This document shows positions 36,577 to 45,101 of a stretch of 64,000 nt of DNA, in pieces. The stretch comes from Planifilum fimeticola (GTDB lineage Bacteria; Bacillota; Bacilli; Thermoactinomycetales; DSM-44946). The stretch is taken from assembly GCF_003001905.1 (NCBI RefSeq), contig NZ_PVNE01000019.1:1-64000 (forward strand), read 5' to 3'. Position numbers and translations under genes: made by a program. Position 1 is the first letter of the stretch. Each line of letters starts with the position of its first letter. Under the pieces are notes generated by a model, which saw only the letters and a list, made by a program, of their open reading frames with translations, was not told the origin of the DNA and ran no database searches.

Positions 36577-37119
36577 TCATTTTCTCGGCCCGCGAATCAG
36601 ACGGAGGAAGCGATGGAAAAGCCCCTCGAGGGCCTTTCCCAAGGGGGAAAGAAACCGGATAAGGGGGGAGAAGGGAGCCAAAACCAGGCGGAACAACCCC
36701 CGCGCCAGGCGCCACAAAAGCATGCCCGCCCTGCGGAACAGGGCCCACAGGTAGGCGAGGGGGACCCAGATGAGGACGGTCACCACCCGGATGACGGACC
36801 TCCCGATCCGCTCCAGCCCATGAAGCAGCCAGCGGAGGAAGCGGAAAACCCCGTCGCTGAACCAGGAAAAGTAGATCCAAAAACCGGCCAGGACCGCCAC
36901 GAACACGTAAAAGCGGAGTTCTCCCCAATTGCTCCATACCAACAGGTGAAAGACGAGACTGGCGGCGGCAACCCAATAGAGCAGATCGACGAGGGAAACC
37001 ACCCACCCGCGCAGGCGAAAGCGCTCCTTCAACACCCGGTAGGCATCCAGCACCACCCCGAGGATCAGGCCGGACCCCACCATGGTCAGCATCGTGATCC
37101 ACTGGGCTTGCAGGCTCAC
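36577..37119 (-). CDS. yabQ: Spore cortex protein YabQ
   Basis: A 180-residue membrane protein of the YabQ family, needed for spore cortex formation in B. subtilis and made in the mother cell. The N-terminal part LQAQWITMLTMVGSGLILGV followed by DAYRVLKERF is diagnostic, followed by further membrane segments and a basic C-terminal tail. GTG start overlaps the yabP stop (GTGA). GAAGG lies upstream. It is part of the hup-rqcP-yabP-yabQ-divIC block. Confidence 0.93.
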   Translation of the reverse strand: MSLQAQWITMLTMVGSGLILGVVLDAYRVLKERFRLRGWVVSLVDLLYWVAAASLVFHLLVWSNWGELRFYVFVAVLAGFWIYFSWFSDGVFRFLRWLLHGLERIGRSVIRVVTVLIWVPLAYLWALFRRAGMLLWRLARGLFRLVLAPFSPLIRFLSPLGKALEGLFHRFLRLIRGPRK

Positions 37120-37403
37120 CGGAACAACCTTCCGAAGAAGCCTTTCACTTTGTCGCCGCGGGGGGAACCGTCATCCAGATAACTCATCTCGTGGATCGTG
37201 CCCTCGATGGCCACCCGCCCCTTCTCCAGATCCAAGCTCTTGATGTGCAGGTTCTGCCCGCGTATCCCGAGGAAGCCGCAATCGGTGTTCAGAAGAAACT
37301 CCTCGCTGTCGAAGCTCTCCACGCTGATCACCCCGGTGACCTCCAGGTTGTTTCGGTTGGACATCACCAGATCGTGCCGGGTTCCGTACGTCTCCTCAAC
37401 CAT
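37116..37403 (-). CDS. yabP: Spore protein YabP
   Basis: A 95-residue protein with the YabP/YqfC beta-rich fold: RHDLVMSNRNNLEVTGVISVESFDSEEFLL, TDCGFLGIRGQNLHI and LDLEKGRVAIEG. YabP acts with YabQ in cortex assembly around the forespore. The ATG at 37403 follows AAAGGGGG; the longer frame adds eight residues without support. It overlaps yabQ by four bases, so translation is coupled. In B. subtilis this pair is controlled by sigma-E; I did not find a clear sigma-E site here. Confidence 0.94.
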   Translation of the reverse strand: MVEETYGTRHDLVMSNRNNLEVTGVISVESFDSEEFLLNTDCGFLGIRGQNLHIKSLDLEKGRVAIEGTIHEMSYLDDGSPRGDKVKGFFGRLFR

Positions 37404-37550
37404 GGCATGTACCCCCTTTCGGTACATGATATGGACGAAGGTTGCCGAATAGAACCTTCGTCGGGAGAGGAAACCGTTTCGAAACCCGGCGGGGCAGCAG
37501 ATGCGGGTTATCGGAAATCCAAGGCCCGTCGTCGGGTAGCGGGCGACGGT

Positions 37551-37838
37551 TCAAAGCGGGGTGCCCGCCTCCTCGGGATCTTCCAGGGCCGTTTCCTCCA
37601 GCAGGGTGTACATCGAACCGGCATCCTGCTTTCGGGGGGAATCGGCCAGGGAATCGACCCGGACCTTCACCTGCTTGTGACCGAAACGGATGGTGATTTG
37701 ATCGCCGATCGCCACCGTCGATCCGGCTTTGGCCGTGCGGCCGTTGATCAAGACCCTTCCCTGGTCACAAACCTCCTTGGCCAGCGTGCGTCGTTTGATC
37801 AGTCGGGAAACCTTCAGAAACTTGTCCAGCCGCATCAT
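37551..37838 (-). CDS. rqcP: RqcP (YabO), S4-domain ribosome quality control factor
   Basis: A 95-residue S4 RNA-binding protein. It begins MMRLDKFLKVSRLIKRRTLA followed by KEVCDQGRVLINGRTAK, the S4 signature of the Hsp15/YabO group. RqcP works with RqcH to add alanine tails to stalled nascent chains on 50S subunits. Its start overlaps the hup stop (AAATGATG), and a C-terminal acidic tail follows the fold. Upstream hup and downstream yabP match the Bacillales order. Confidence 0.93.
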   Translation of the reverse strand: MMRLDKFLKVSRLIKRRTLAKEVCDQGRVLINGRTAKAGSTVAIGDQITIRFGHKQVKVRVDSLADSPRKQDAGSMYTLLEETALEDPEEAGTPL

Positions 37839-38107
37839 TTCACCGCTTGTTTCAACCGGCTTCCCGCCCTGAAGGTGGGAACCGTCGATTCGGGAATGTG
37901 CATCACATCGCCGGTCTGGGGATTCCGCCCCTTTCGACCGGAGCGCTTCCGGGCCTCAAAGGTGCCGAAGCCGATCAGCTGCACCTTTTCCCCCGAACTC
38001 AACGCCGCGGAGACCTCGTCCAGGAAACCGTTGATCACCGTCTCCACGTCCCTTTTGGTCATGCCGCTCTTCTTGGCGATCCGACTGATCAATTCCTGTT
38101 TGTTCAT
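37835..38107 (-). CDS. hup: HU family DNA-binding protein
   Basis: A 90-residue histone-like protein. MNKQELISRIAKKSGMTKRD starts the helical dimer part; GFGTFEARKRSGRKGRNPQTG and the beta arm leading to FRAGSRLKQAV form the DNA-clasping part with conserved Arg and Pro. It compacts the nucleoid. It is inserted between mazG and rqcP, as in many Bacillota other than B. subtilis, where the hbs gene lies elsewhere. Coupled to rqcP by overlap. Confidence 0.95.
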   Translation of the reverse strand: MNKQELISRIAKKSGMTKRDVETVINGFLDEVSAALSSGEKVQLIGFGTFEARKRSGRKGRNPQTGDVMHIPESTVPTFRAGSRLKQAVK

Positions 38108-38250
38108 CCCAACGGCCCGCCGCCGGAAATTCCGGCTCTTAGCGAGCCTTTCACCTCCTTGATCGGTGGTCTAGGGATATTGTTTCGGGAAAAAGAGAGA
38201 AAATCCTGCTTTCGGTGGAAAAAAAAGTCTTAAAGATATCGGCGCTATTG

Positions 38251-39717
38251 TCACAGCCCCCGAATTTTGGCCTCATCCCACCACTTGTCCAGCTGCTCCA
38301 GGGAAAACGCCTCCAGCCGCTCTCCCGTCTCCGCCGCCCGCTGCTCCACGAAGCGGAAGCGGCGGTCAAATTTGCGGCAGGCCTCAAGGAGCGCCTGCTC
38401 CGCATCCGCCCCGAAAAAGCGGGTCAGGGCAACGGCGGAAAACAAGAGGTCCCCCAGCTCCTCTTCCCTCTTCTCGGGGGAATCGGCCTGGAACAGCTCC
38501 TCCAGCTCCTCCAGCAACTTGACGCGGACATCCTCCTTGCTTTCCCAGTCAAAGCCCACCTTGGCGGCCCGCTTCTGCAGTTCCGTCGCCCGGATGAGGG
38601 CCGGAAACCGCGGGATGCCGTCCAGAAGGGACTCCGCCTTCGGCAACCCCTTTTCCGCCCGTTCCCGCTCCTTGATCGCCTCCCACTTGCCCTTCACATC
38701 CTCGGCGTCGGAGGCCTCGTCTTCGCCGAACACGTGGGGATGGCGGCGAATCAGTTTCTCCGTCAGCCGGCCGATGACGTCCCGGATGTCGAAGTACCCT
38801 TCCTCCCGGGCGATCTGGGCGTGAAGGACCACTTGAAGCAGGACATCTCCCAGCTCCTCGGCCATCGCCTCGAAATCTTCCTCCCCGACCGCCTCCAGAA
38901 ATTCATAGGCCTCCTCCAGCAAATATTTCCGAAGGCTTCGGTGAGTCTGTTTCCTGTCCCAGGGGCATCCCTCCGGCCCCCTTAGATGGGCGATAACCTC
39001 CGTCAGCGTGTCAAACCGGCGGTGGAGGGTTCCGGCGTCCTCGGAGGGAGGAACATAGACCAGCGTCCAGTCGTCAAACCGGTCCTCCCGGTCCAGGGCG
39101 TACAGGGGCATCCGTCTCACCCGCTCCCTCCCTTCCATCCCGAGGCAGGAAGCGACGGTGACGGGGTATTCGTCGGGAAACACCTCCATCAGCGCCAGTT
39201 TCACATCGGAGGCCACCATGCGGTCGTACACTTGCCCCACGATCAGATGGAGGCGCGGATCGATCCGGGAGGCCTCCAGTGCGGTCCCGTCCAACATCGC
39301 GAACCCCTCCACCGGATCGATTCCCAGGCGGGCAAAGGCCGTGTCGAGGAAGCTGCCCCCTCCCCTCACATCGATCTTCACCCCCCGTTCCGGGCCCTTG
39401 GCGAGGAGCATCCGCACCGACCGCTCCGCCACCATGGGGTGCCCGGGAACGGCATAGACCAGAGTAGCGCCCGAACCCGCTTCCTGAAGCAGCGATTCGG
39501 CGATCGCCCCGTAGACGGATTCAAAGTCGTCGTGGGCTTCGTAAAGGTGATCGAAGGTTTGAAAGGCGATCCCTTCCCGGCGCAGCCAGTTGACCACGGG
39601 ATGCTTTTCCGTGCGGAGTCGGATTTTGTCCGCCTCGCGCAGCAGGCGAAGCGTTCCGAGGGGGATTCCGCTCTCATCCCCCGGCCCCAACCCCACCACA
39701 ATAATCGTTCCTGCCAT
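38251..39717 (-). CDS. mazG: MazG/YabN nucleoside triphosphate pyrophosphohydrolase
   Basis: A 488-residue two-domain protein. The N-terminal half (about 1-230) is a tetrapyrrole methylase fold (VVGLGPGD, VYAVPGHPMVAERS); the C-terminal half (about 240-488) has two MazG repeats, the first with LRGPEGCPWDRKQTHRSLRK and EEAYEFLEA..EELGDVLLQVV metal-binding Glu/Asp motifs. It cleans up non-standard NTPs. This fusion is the YabN form of Bacillota. It lies between yabM and hup. Confidence 0.95.
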   Translation of the reverse strand: MAGTIIVVGLGPGDESGIPLGTLRLLREADKIRLRTEKHPVVNWLRREGIAFQTFDHLYEAHDDFESVYGAIAESLLQEAGSGATLVYAVPGHPMVAERSVRMLLAKGPERGVKIDVRGGGSFLDTAFARLGIDPVEGFAMLDGTALEASRIDPRLHLIVGQVYDRMVASDVKLALMEVFPDEYPVTVASCLGMEGRERVRRMPLYALDREDRFDDWTLVYVPPSEDAGTLHRRFDTLTEVIAHLRGPEGCPWDRKQTHRSLRKYLLEEAYEFLEAVGEEDFEAMAEELGDVLLQVVLHAQIAREEGYFDIRDVIGRLTEKLIRRHPHVFGEDEASDAEDVKGKWEAIKERERAEKGLPKAESLLDGIPRFPALIRATELQKRAAKVGFDWESKEDVRVKLLEELEELFQADSPEKREEELGDLLFSAVALTRFFGADAEQALLEACRKFDRRFRFVEQRAAETGERLEAFSLEQLDKWWDEAKIRGL

Positions 39718-39776
39718 TTCCCTCCACCTCGCTTATCCAGACTCCGTCGCGCGGGGGCATCCCCCGCCTGCGAAAA

Positions 39777-41402
39777 CTATCGGATCAGCCCCCGGCTTTC
39801 CAGCAGGGAAACCAGGCGCGGTCCCAACTTGGGGACAACCCGGAGCTCCTCCCGGCGCACGCCCCCGAGCCCCAGCAGGACAACCCCGTAAACCGCCGCT
39901 CCGGCCACTACCGCTCCGAATGCGGTGAGGGTCATGGCCAAGCGATGAGATGCCCAATCCGCGGTGACCGCCGTCAGGAGCGCCTGGACTCCCGCCGCCG
40001 CTCCGGCCATCAAAAGCGTGGCGGTCAGCAGGGCCCATCCCGTTTCCTTCAAGCGGAACATCCGGCCGAGCTGTCCCCGGAAGGCGGCCAGATTGAGGAA
40101 TGTGGCCGTGGCGTAGGCCAGCAGCGTGGCCGTCGCCGCACCGCGGATGTCCCACCAGGGGATCAGGATGAGGTTGAGAACCAGTTTGACGGCGACCCCC
40201 GCCAGCAGATTGCGCGCCGGCAGCACCACCTTGCCCATCCCCTGCAGAATCCCCGCGGAGGTCACCCCCAGGGTGAAGAAGACGGTGGTGAGAGCGAGAA
40301 TGGCCAGGGCGTCGGACCCGGAGGCATCCTCAAACAGCATCACATTGGTGGGCCGGACCACCACCGCCAACCCCACGGAGGCGGGAAGCCCCAGAAGGAG
40401 CGTCAGCCGGCAGGCGAGGGAGGCCCGATCTTCCATTTTCCCGATTTCCCCCCTCGCCTTGGCTTCGGCGACCGCCGGAACGATGGAGAGGGCGATCGCC
40501 GTGGCGAAGAAGGAGGCAAACTGAATCAGCGGCTGCCCCCGGTCGAAGATTCCCTTGGCCACGATCGACGAGTTCACGCTCCAGCCGGACCACTGGAGAA
40601 GGTTGGCCACCGTGAAGGAGTCCACCAGCGAGAAGAGGGGAAGCACCAGAGAGCCGAGACAGATGGGCAGGGAGAGCCGCCAGATCTCCCGGGCGACATA
40701 CCGGGCGGATTCCCGATCCGCAAAGGCGCCTATCCCGGCTTGCGAAGCCTTTCGCAACAGGCCGCTTCCGCGCAGGAACATCAGCAGGACCAGCAGCGCT
40801 CCCACCGCGCCGGTAAAGGCGCCGAACACCGCCCCGGCGCCGGCGGAGACCACGTCCCCCTCCCGGGACATGAACCACCAGGCGGCGAAGAGGATGGTGG
40901 CGACCCGGACCACCTGCTCCACCGATTGGGAAAGGGCCGTGGGGATCATGTTCTGATGGCCCTGAAAATACCCCCGGACGGCCGACATCAGCGGCACCAC
41001 CAGAAGGGCGAAGGAGACGGCCCGGATCGGCAGGGTGAGCCACTCCCGGTTCCCCATCCACCCGGCGATCCAGGGGGCCCCGGCAAACAGGAGAAGAAAA
41101 AAGAGAAAGCCGGTCAAAGTCAGCGTAACCGACGAAACGACGAAAACCCGGCGGGCACCCGCCTCATCTCCCTCGGCCAACCGTTCCGACACCAATTTGG
41201 AGATGGCCAGGGGAAAACCGGCGGTGGCCAGGATTAGCAGCGTGCTGTACAGGGGGTATACCTGCTGGTATACGAACATCCCTTCGTTGCCGGTGATGTT
41301 TTGATAGGGGACCCGGTACACAGCCCCCAACAGCTTCGTAAAAAAGGCGGCAGCTCCCAAAATCGCCGCCCCTTGGACAAAGGTTTGTCTTCCCGATGTC
41401 AT
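39777..41402 (-). CDS. yabM: SpoVB/YabM-type MOP-superfamily flippase
   Basis: A 541-residue membrane protein with 12-14 helices of the polysaccharide/lipid II flippase (MATE/MOP) group. Conserved N-terminus FVQGAAILGAAAFFTKLLGA then VYRVPYQNITGNEGMFVYQQ, and ATAGFPLAISKLVSE after the second helix. In Bacillus YabM, SpoVB and related proteins translocate lipid-linked wall or polysaccharide precursors. The ATG at 41402 follows AAAGGGG; the longer frame is a GC-rich artefact. Position between spoVT and mazG is that of yabM. Confidence 0.88.
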   Translation of the reverse strand: MTSGRQTFVQGAAILGAAAFFTKLLGAVYRVPYQNITGNEGMFVYQQVYPLYSTLLILATAGFPLAISKLVSERLAEGDEAGARRVFVVSSVTLTLTGFLFFLLLFAGAPWIAGWMGNREWLTLPIRAVSFALLVVPLMSAVRGYFQGHQNMIPTALSQSVEQVVRVATILFAAWWFMSREGDVVSAGAGAVFGAFTGAVGALLVLLMFLRGSGLLRKASQAGIGAFADRESARYVAREIWRLSLPICLGSLVLPLFSLVDSFTVANLLQWSGWSVNSSIVAKGIFDRGQPLIQFASFFATAIALSIVPAVAEAKARGEIGKMEDRASLACRLTLLLGLPASVGLAVVVRPTNVMLFEDASGSDALAILALTTVFFTLGVTSAGILQGMGKVVLPARNLLAGVAVKLVLNLILIPWWDIRGAATATLLAYATATFLNLAAFRGQLGRMFRLKETGWALLTATLLMAGAAAGVQALLTAVTADWASHRLAMTLTAFGAVVAGAAVYGVVLLGLGGVRREELRVVPKLGPRLVSLLESRGLIR

Positions 41403-41598
41403 CTTTTTCCCCTTTCCCGCCGCGCTGAATCCCATTATACACATTTTTGCCCCGGCAAAAAATCGACCAGACGGGTGGCCGCAACCCGGCCGTTCAAAGG
41501 GCTCAAAGCCCGGACGACCGGATCGGCGGGCGACACTCGCCGAGCGAAAACCCCGGCCGGACGCTTTCAACCGCCTCCAGGGTCCGAACTTCACGGAA

Positions 41599-42258
41599 CT
41601 ATTGCCCCGGCGAAGAACCCTCCCTGTTCAACCTGAAGCTGATCCCGTCCAATATGATTTCGAGACCGTACTGAAACCTCTTTTCCATATCCGGCAAAAC
41701 CGGGTGCGACTCCGGCCGGGCTTCCTTCTCTTCCTCTTGTCGCCCGGGCCGTCCCGCGAAGCGAACCTCCTCCATCACGAAGCCGATGACGTAGTTGTTC
41801 AACAAATCCGCCGTCAAAACAACCTCTTCCTGGCTGAGACCCGCTTGACCGAGTGTTTTGTACAAAGACTCGATCATACGTAAGCGGTTGGGCGTAAGCG
41901 GAGGCGTATCGGCAAAGATTTCGGCTGAATCGCGGTACTGAAGCAGCGCTTCCCGATAACTGACCATACCGCGACGAACTTTTTCCCGCCAAGACATCCC
42001 GGCTTCATCCGGCCAGTTCATCTCCTCGCAGATTTTATCCGCCATCAGCTGAAGCAGTTCCGATTTGTTTTTGATATGCCAGTACAGGGAGGCGGCCTGA
42101 ACCCCGAGCGAGTCGGCAAGCCTTCTCATGCTCAACCGGTTCAGACCCGACTGATTCAACAGACTCAATGCGGCATCGATGATCCCTTCCCGAGTCAAGG
42201 GGACGGGCTCCGGTTTGCGGAAATCTCCGGTCCGCCCCGGCGGTGATCTCCTCGGCAT
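41599..42258 (-). CDS. TetR-family transcriptional regulator with TetR_C domain
   Basis: A 219-residue repressor. The N-terminal helix-turn-helix (LTREGIIDAALSLLNQSGLN, RLADSLGVQAASLYWHIKNKSELL) is TetR-type; the GVQAASLYWH recognition helix and the following region resemble true tetracycline-repressor-like members (TetR_C_1). It is divergent from the membrane protein at 42370, with twin palindromes in the shared 111-base space. The ATG at 42258 has GGAGG 14 nt upstream, a long spacing. The pair is inserted between yabM and spoVT, so it looks acquired. Confidence 0.9.
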   Translation of the reverse strand: MPRRSPPGRTGDFRKPEPVPLTREGIIDAALSLLNQSGLNRLSMRRLADSLGVQAASLYWHIKNKSELLQLMADKICEEMNWPDEAGMSWREKVRRGMVSYREALLQYRDSAEIFADTPPLTPNRLRMIESLYKTLGQAGLSQEEVVLTADLLNNYVIGFVMEEVRFAGRPGRQEEEKEARPESHPVLPDMEKRFQYGLEIILDGISFRLNREGSSPGQ

Positions 42259-42284
42259 TTTAGGGACGCTCACCTCCTTTGCTC

Positions 42285-42343
42285 TTGACAATTGTATCAT
42301 CCTCCGTTACCCTAACAGTGTTAGATTCATCTAACGGTGTTAG
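42285..42343 (+). promoter_or_regulatory. Divergent promoter region with twin TetR operator palindromes
   Basis: CTAACAGTGTTAG (42312-42324, perfect palindrome) and CTAACGGTGTTAG (42331-42343) are 19 bases apart centre to centre. TTGACA at 42285-42290 is followed 17 bases later by TACCCT, overlapping the first operator. Binding there would block both divergent transcripts. Confidence 0.7.
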
Positions 42344-42369
42344 TCTCGCCGAATGAAAGGAGTCGGTTC

Positions 42370-43005
42370 ATGAATTTCTCCGTCAGCGTGTTCCTCGGTA
42401 CATTGATTCCGATCCTCGTGGTGATCCTTGCCTCTTTCCTCGTTGAAAAAAAGTTCGCCAAAAGGTTCAAGCCGAGATGGAAAACATGGTGGCTCATCGC
42501 GCACATCTTCTTCGTCGTCCTCTATTTCAGCGGGCTGTTGGGCACCCTCCTTCTATCCCTTTCAACGGCCTTTACCGACCGTCCCGGATTGATCTATGCG
42601 GCACACCTTTTCATTCAGTTTTTCGACTGGTTCCTCATCATTCCCGGGGCTTTCGGCAGCCTGACCACGGGATTCGGGCTCGCCGTGGGAACGTGGGGCA
42701 TCACCCGCCATTATTGGGTCATCGCGAAATGGGTCGGAAACAGTATGGCCATCCTTTTCGGGGCCATGTGCATGCGCGTCTGGATTCACGATTCATTCCC
42801 GATCCTCTTTGCCGACGGCATGAATCCTTTGCAGAACCCGGTTTATCTGGAAAACCGGCGGCTGCTGGTCATGGGCACCCTGATCAGTCTGTCCATCCTG
42901 ACCTTCCTGGTGTTGATCTCCTATCTGAAGCCCTGGGGAAAAAGGAAGAAATACAAAAGGAGCCGGAAATCCTCCGCCGGCCGGGAAACCGTACCCTCCG
43001 CCTAG
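42370..43005 (+). CDS. Four-helix membrane protein, DUF2269-like
   Basis: A 211-residue membrane protein with four or five hydrophobic segments. WKTWWLIAHIFFVVLYFSGL with a following LGTLLLSL and the third and fourth helices resemble DUF2269 membrane proteins; the match is not firm. The C-terminus is strongly basic. The ATG at 42370 follows AAAGGAG (7 nt). As the only gene divergent from the TetR regulator, it is the likely regulated target. Substrate or role unknown. Confidence 0.7.
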   Translation: MNFSVSVFLGTLIPILVVILASFLVEKKFAKRFKPRWKTWWLIAHIFFVVLYFSGLLGTLLLSLSTAFTDRPGLIYAAHLFIQFFDWFLIIPGAFGSLTTGFGLAVGTWGITRHYWVIAKWVGNSMAILFGAMCMRVWIHDSFPILFADGMNPLQNPVYLENRRLLVMGTLISLSILTFLVLISYLKPWGKRKKYKRSRKSSAGRETVPSA

Positions 43006-43027
43006 GGGGATGAAAATTTTCCGTACC

Positions 43028-43053
43028 AAAAAAGGCAGGTGGAAACCACCTGC
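43028..43053 (-). terminator. spoVT terminator
   Basis: GCAGGTGG, loop TTT, CCACCTGC, then CTTTTTTGG on the minus strand, 33 bases past the spoVT stop. On the plus strand the stem also closes the 42370-43005 gene. Confidence 0.8.
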
Positions 43054-43085
43054 GCAAATAAAGGTCCGGAAGAGTTCTTTCTTCT

Positions 43086-43628
43086 TTACTGCTCCATCTG
43101 TTTGCCCAGAAAGGCGGCGGCCGTTCCGGCCATCTTCACTTCGAGGTCTCCCATGCGCACCCCCTCTTTTTTGGAGAGGAGAATCACCGCCCCGATGGGG
43201 TCGCCCCCGGCAATGATCGGGGCGACCACAAAGGACTCCACCCGGTCCGGCGAATCCCGGAACAGTTCCGGCTCGCCGGGCTCCGTCTCCACGTGGATCC
43301 GGCGCTGGTCCATGCAGGACTCCACCAGATTGCCCACCGGTTTGTTCAGATACTCCTTTTTGGACCCGCCCGCGACGGCGATCACCATGTCGCGGTCGCA
43401 GATCAAGGTGACATGCTGGGTGTTTTCAAACAAGGCCTCGGCGTATTCCGTTGCAAAATCCCCCAGTTCCCCGATGGGGGAGTATTTCTTCAGAATCACT
43501 TCTCCGTCCCGATCCACGAAGATCTCCAGCGGATCCCCTTCACGGATCCGGAGCGTCCGACGGATTTCCTTCGGAATCACCACCCGTCCCAGATCGTCGA
43601 TGCGACGGACGATACCCGTAGCTTTCAT
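43086..43628 (-). CDS. spoVT: Stage V sporulation protein T
   Basis: A 180-residue transcription factor that modulates sigma-G genes in the forespore. The N-terminal AbrB-type swapped-hairpin domain is MKATGIVRRIDDLGRVVIPK followed by EIRRTLRIREGDPLEIFVD; the C-terminal GAF domain runs from about 60 to 175. Length matches B. subtilis (178). A sigma-G-like promoter lies about 60 bases upstream. It sits between prsA and the TetR pair. Confidence 0.96.
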   Translation of the reverse strand: MKATGIVRRIDDLGRVVIPKEIRRTLRIREGDPLEIFVDRDGEVILKKYSPIGELGDFATEYAEALFENTQHVTLICDRDMVIAVAGGSKKEYLNKPVGNLVESCMDQRRIHVETEPGEPELFRDSPDRVESFVVAPIIAGGDPIGAVILLSKKEGVRMGDLEVKMAGTAAAFLGKQMEQ

Positions 43629-43690
43629 ATGTCATGATGCCTCGCTTTCTTTCTGGAATCAGACCGGTTGACTGGCTGCGGTGTCGTCCA

Positions 43691-43721
43691 TAGTATTCAT
43701 CCGCTGCCAAATCTTTATTCG
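43691..43721 (-). promoter_or_regulatory. Sigma-G-type promoter of spoVT
   Basis: On the minus strand CGAATA (43716-43721) and AATACTA (43691-43697) are 18 bases apart, close to the sigma-G pattern TGAATA-N17/18-CATACTA. Forespore control of spoVT is known in B. subtilis. Confidence 0.6.
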
Positions 43722-44077
43722 AGTGGAGGGAACAGGGAATACCGGGACGGGACAGGCGGTGAGACGAGGCGCGGAGGCGGGACCGCCCGCCCCTTTTCCC
43801 ACGGGCGGTCCGGGTCCCAAGGGGCGGTGGAAACGCGGTAGCGACACCCTGAGCCCTTTACGCGCCTCGGATTCGTTCCTCATCCCCCGCGGAAATTCCG
43901 CGCCTTTGGACCGGATCCTCCGGAGGACCCGGAACCGAATGCCCCGTTTGGCCCGCCGGGAAAAAGGCACGGACGCGCTGCCTAAAACGTGGACAACAAA
44001 AGCGACCTCCTGCGCAAAGGAGGAAGTCTCCTTCCGGGACCAAGAGATGCAAAGCCTGCCAGCACCCCGGAAACAGA
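43722..44077. other. Spacer between spoVT promoter and prsA terminator
   Basis: About 350 bases with no gene that I can support; the open frames there have no recognisable sequence and overlap on both strands. Confidence 0.4.
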
Positions 44078-44105
44078 AAAACGCCGGCCCCATCCGGGGA
44101 CCGGC
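44078..44105 (-). terminator. prsA terminator
   Basis: GCCGG(T)CCCC, loop, GGGGCCGGC, then GTTTTTC on the minus strand, directly after the prsA stop. Confidence 0.75.
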
Positions 44106-44114
44106 TCTTTTTTC

Positions 44115-45101
44115 TCACTGTTTTTCGTTCTTCTCCTCCGGCAGGTCCAGCTTTTTCAACTTCACGTTCTTTTCCACGAAGGATTGGTACAGCTTCTGAA
44201 CCTGATCCTGCTTGAGCTGATCCTTCACTTCTTTGTAGGGCAACTTCTTGCGTTCCGACACCTTCATCACGTGGTATCCGTAATCGGTTTTGATCGGCTC
44301 GCTCAGTTTGTTGAGGGGAAGGGTGCGGGCGGCTTTGGCGAACTCCGGCACAAATTGATCCGACAGCCCCTCGATGACGCCCCCCTGTTCCTTCGAACCG
44401 GGATCGTCCGAGTACTCCTTGGCCAGCTTGCCGAAGTCGCCGCCTTTATCCAGCTTCCTCTTCACTTCCTCCGCCCGTTTTTTCGCCTCGGCATCGGAGC
44501 GGTTCTCGGTGGAAATCAGGATATGCTGCACCTTGACACTGACAAACTGATCGGGTTTGTTGTATTCCTTCTTCAGATCCTCTTCCTTCACCTGTTTTTC
44601 GAAGTAGGAGGAAACCTTGTTGCCGTTGATGAGAAATTCCCGGAGCTGCTCCTTGTTGAAGCCCCGCTCCTTCAGGCTGGCTTCGAAGGATTTCTCCTTC
44701 GACTGGGACTTCAAATAGTCCTCGATCTCCTTCATCACTTTGTCGGCCTGCTTGGCGTAGGATTCATCCTCCTTCACCTTTGCGGCGATCATCCGCTCGC
44801 CGATCAGCTGCTTCACCAGCTGCTTTTTCGCTTGGGCGTCGTTTATAAAGAGGGAGACGTTGGGCTGCAGGAACTGAAGAATGTTCAGGTACAGGTTCAG
44901 CTCCCCTTCCGTCACTTTTCCGCCCTCGTATTCCGCCACGATCTTCTTGCTGGTGGTATCCAGAGGTTTGCCCAGTTCAGCCGCCGGATCCTGCTCCTTG
45001 TTCGCCTCCTTCGATTCGTCCTTCCCGCATCCGGCGATCACGACGGAAAAAGCCAGCAGAATCGCCAACATCACCGTCCAGCGCCGCTTATTGTGCCGCA
45101 T
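44115..45101 (-). CDS. prsA: Foldase lipoprotein PrsA (peptidylprolyl isomerase)
   Basis: A 328-residue lipoprotein that helps secreted proteins fold outside the membrane. Signal peptide with lipobox VIAGC (Cys at about 25); N- and C-terminal helical chaperone parts surround a parvulin PpiC domain (VKVQHILISTENRSDAEAKK, GGDFGKLAKEYSDDPGSKEQ, GYHVMKVSERK). The ATG at 45101 follows AAAGGGG and lies inside the end of mfd, overlapping it by 14 bases. The C-terminus is Lys/Glu-rich. Confidence 0.93.
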   Translation of the reverse strand: MRHNKRRWTVMLAILLAFSVVIAGCGKDESKEANKEQDPAAELGKPLDTTSKKIVAEYEGGKVTEGELNLYLNILQFLQPNVSLFINDAQAKKQLVKQLIGERMIAAKVKEDESYAKQADKVMKEIEDYLKSQSKEKSFEASLKERGFNKEQLREFLINGNKVSSYFEKQVKEEDLKKEYNKPDQFVSVKVQHILISTENRSDAEAKKRAEEVKRKLDKGGDFGKLAKEYSDDPGSKEQGGVIEGLSDQFVPEFAKAARTLPLNKLSEPIKTDYGYHVMKVSERKKLPYKEVKDQLKQDQVQKLYQSFVEKNVKLKKLDLPEEKNEKQ

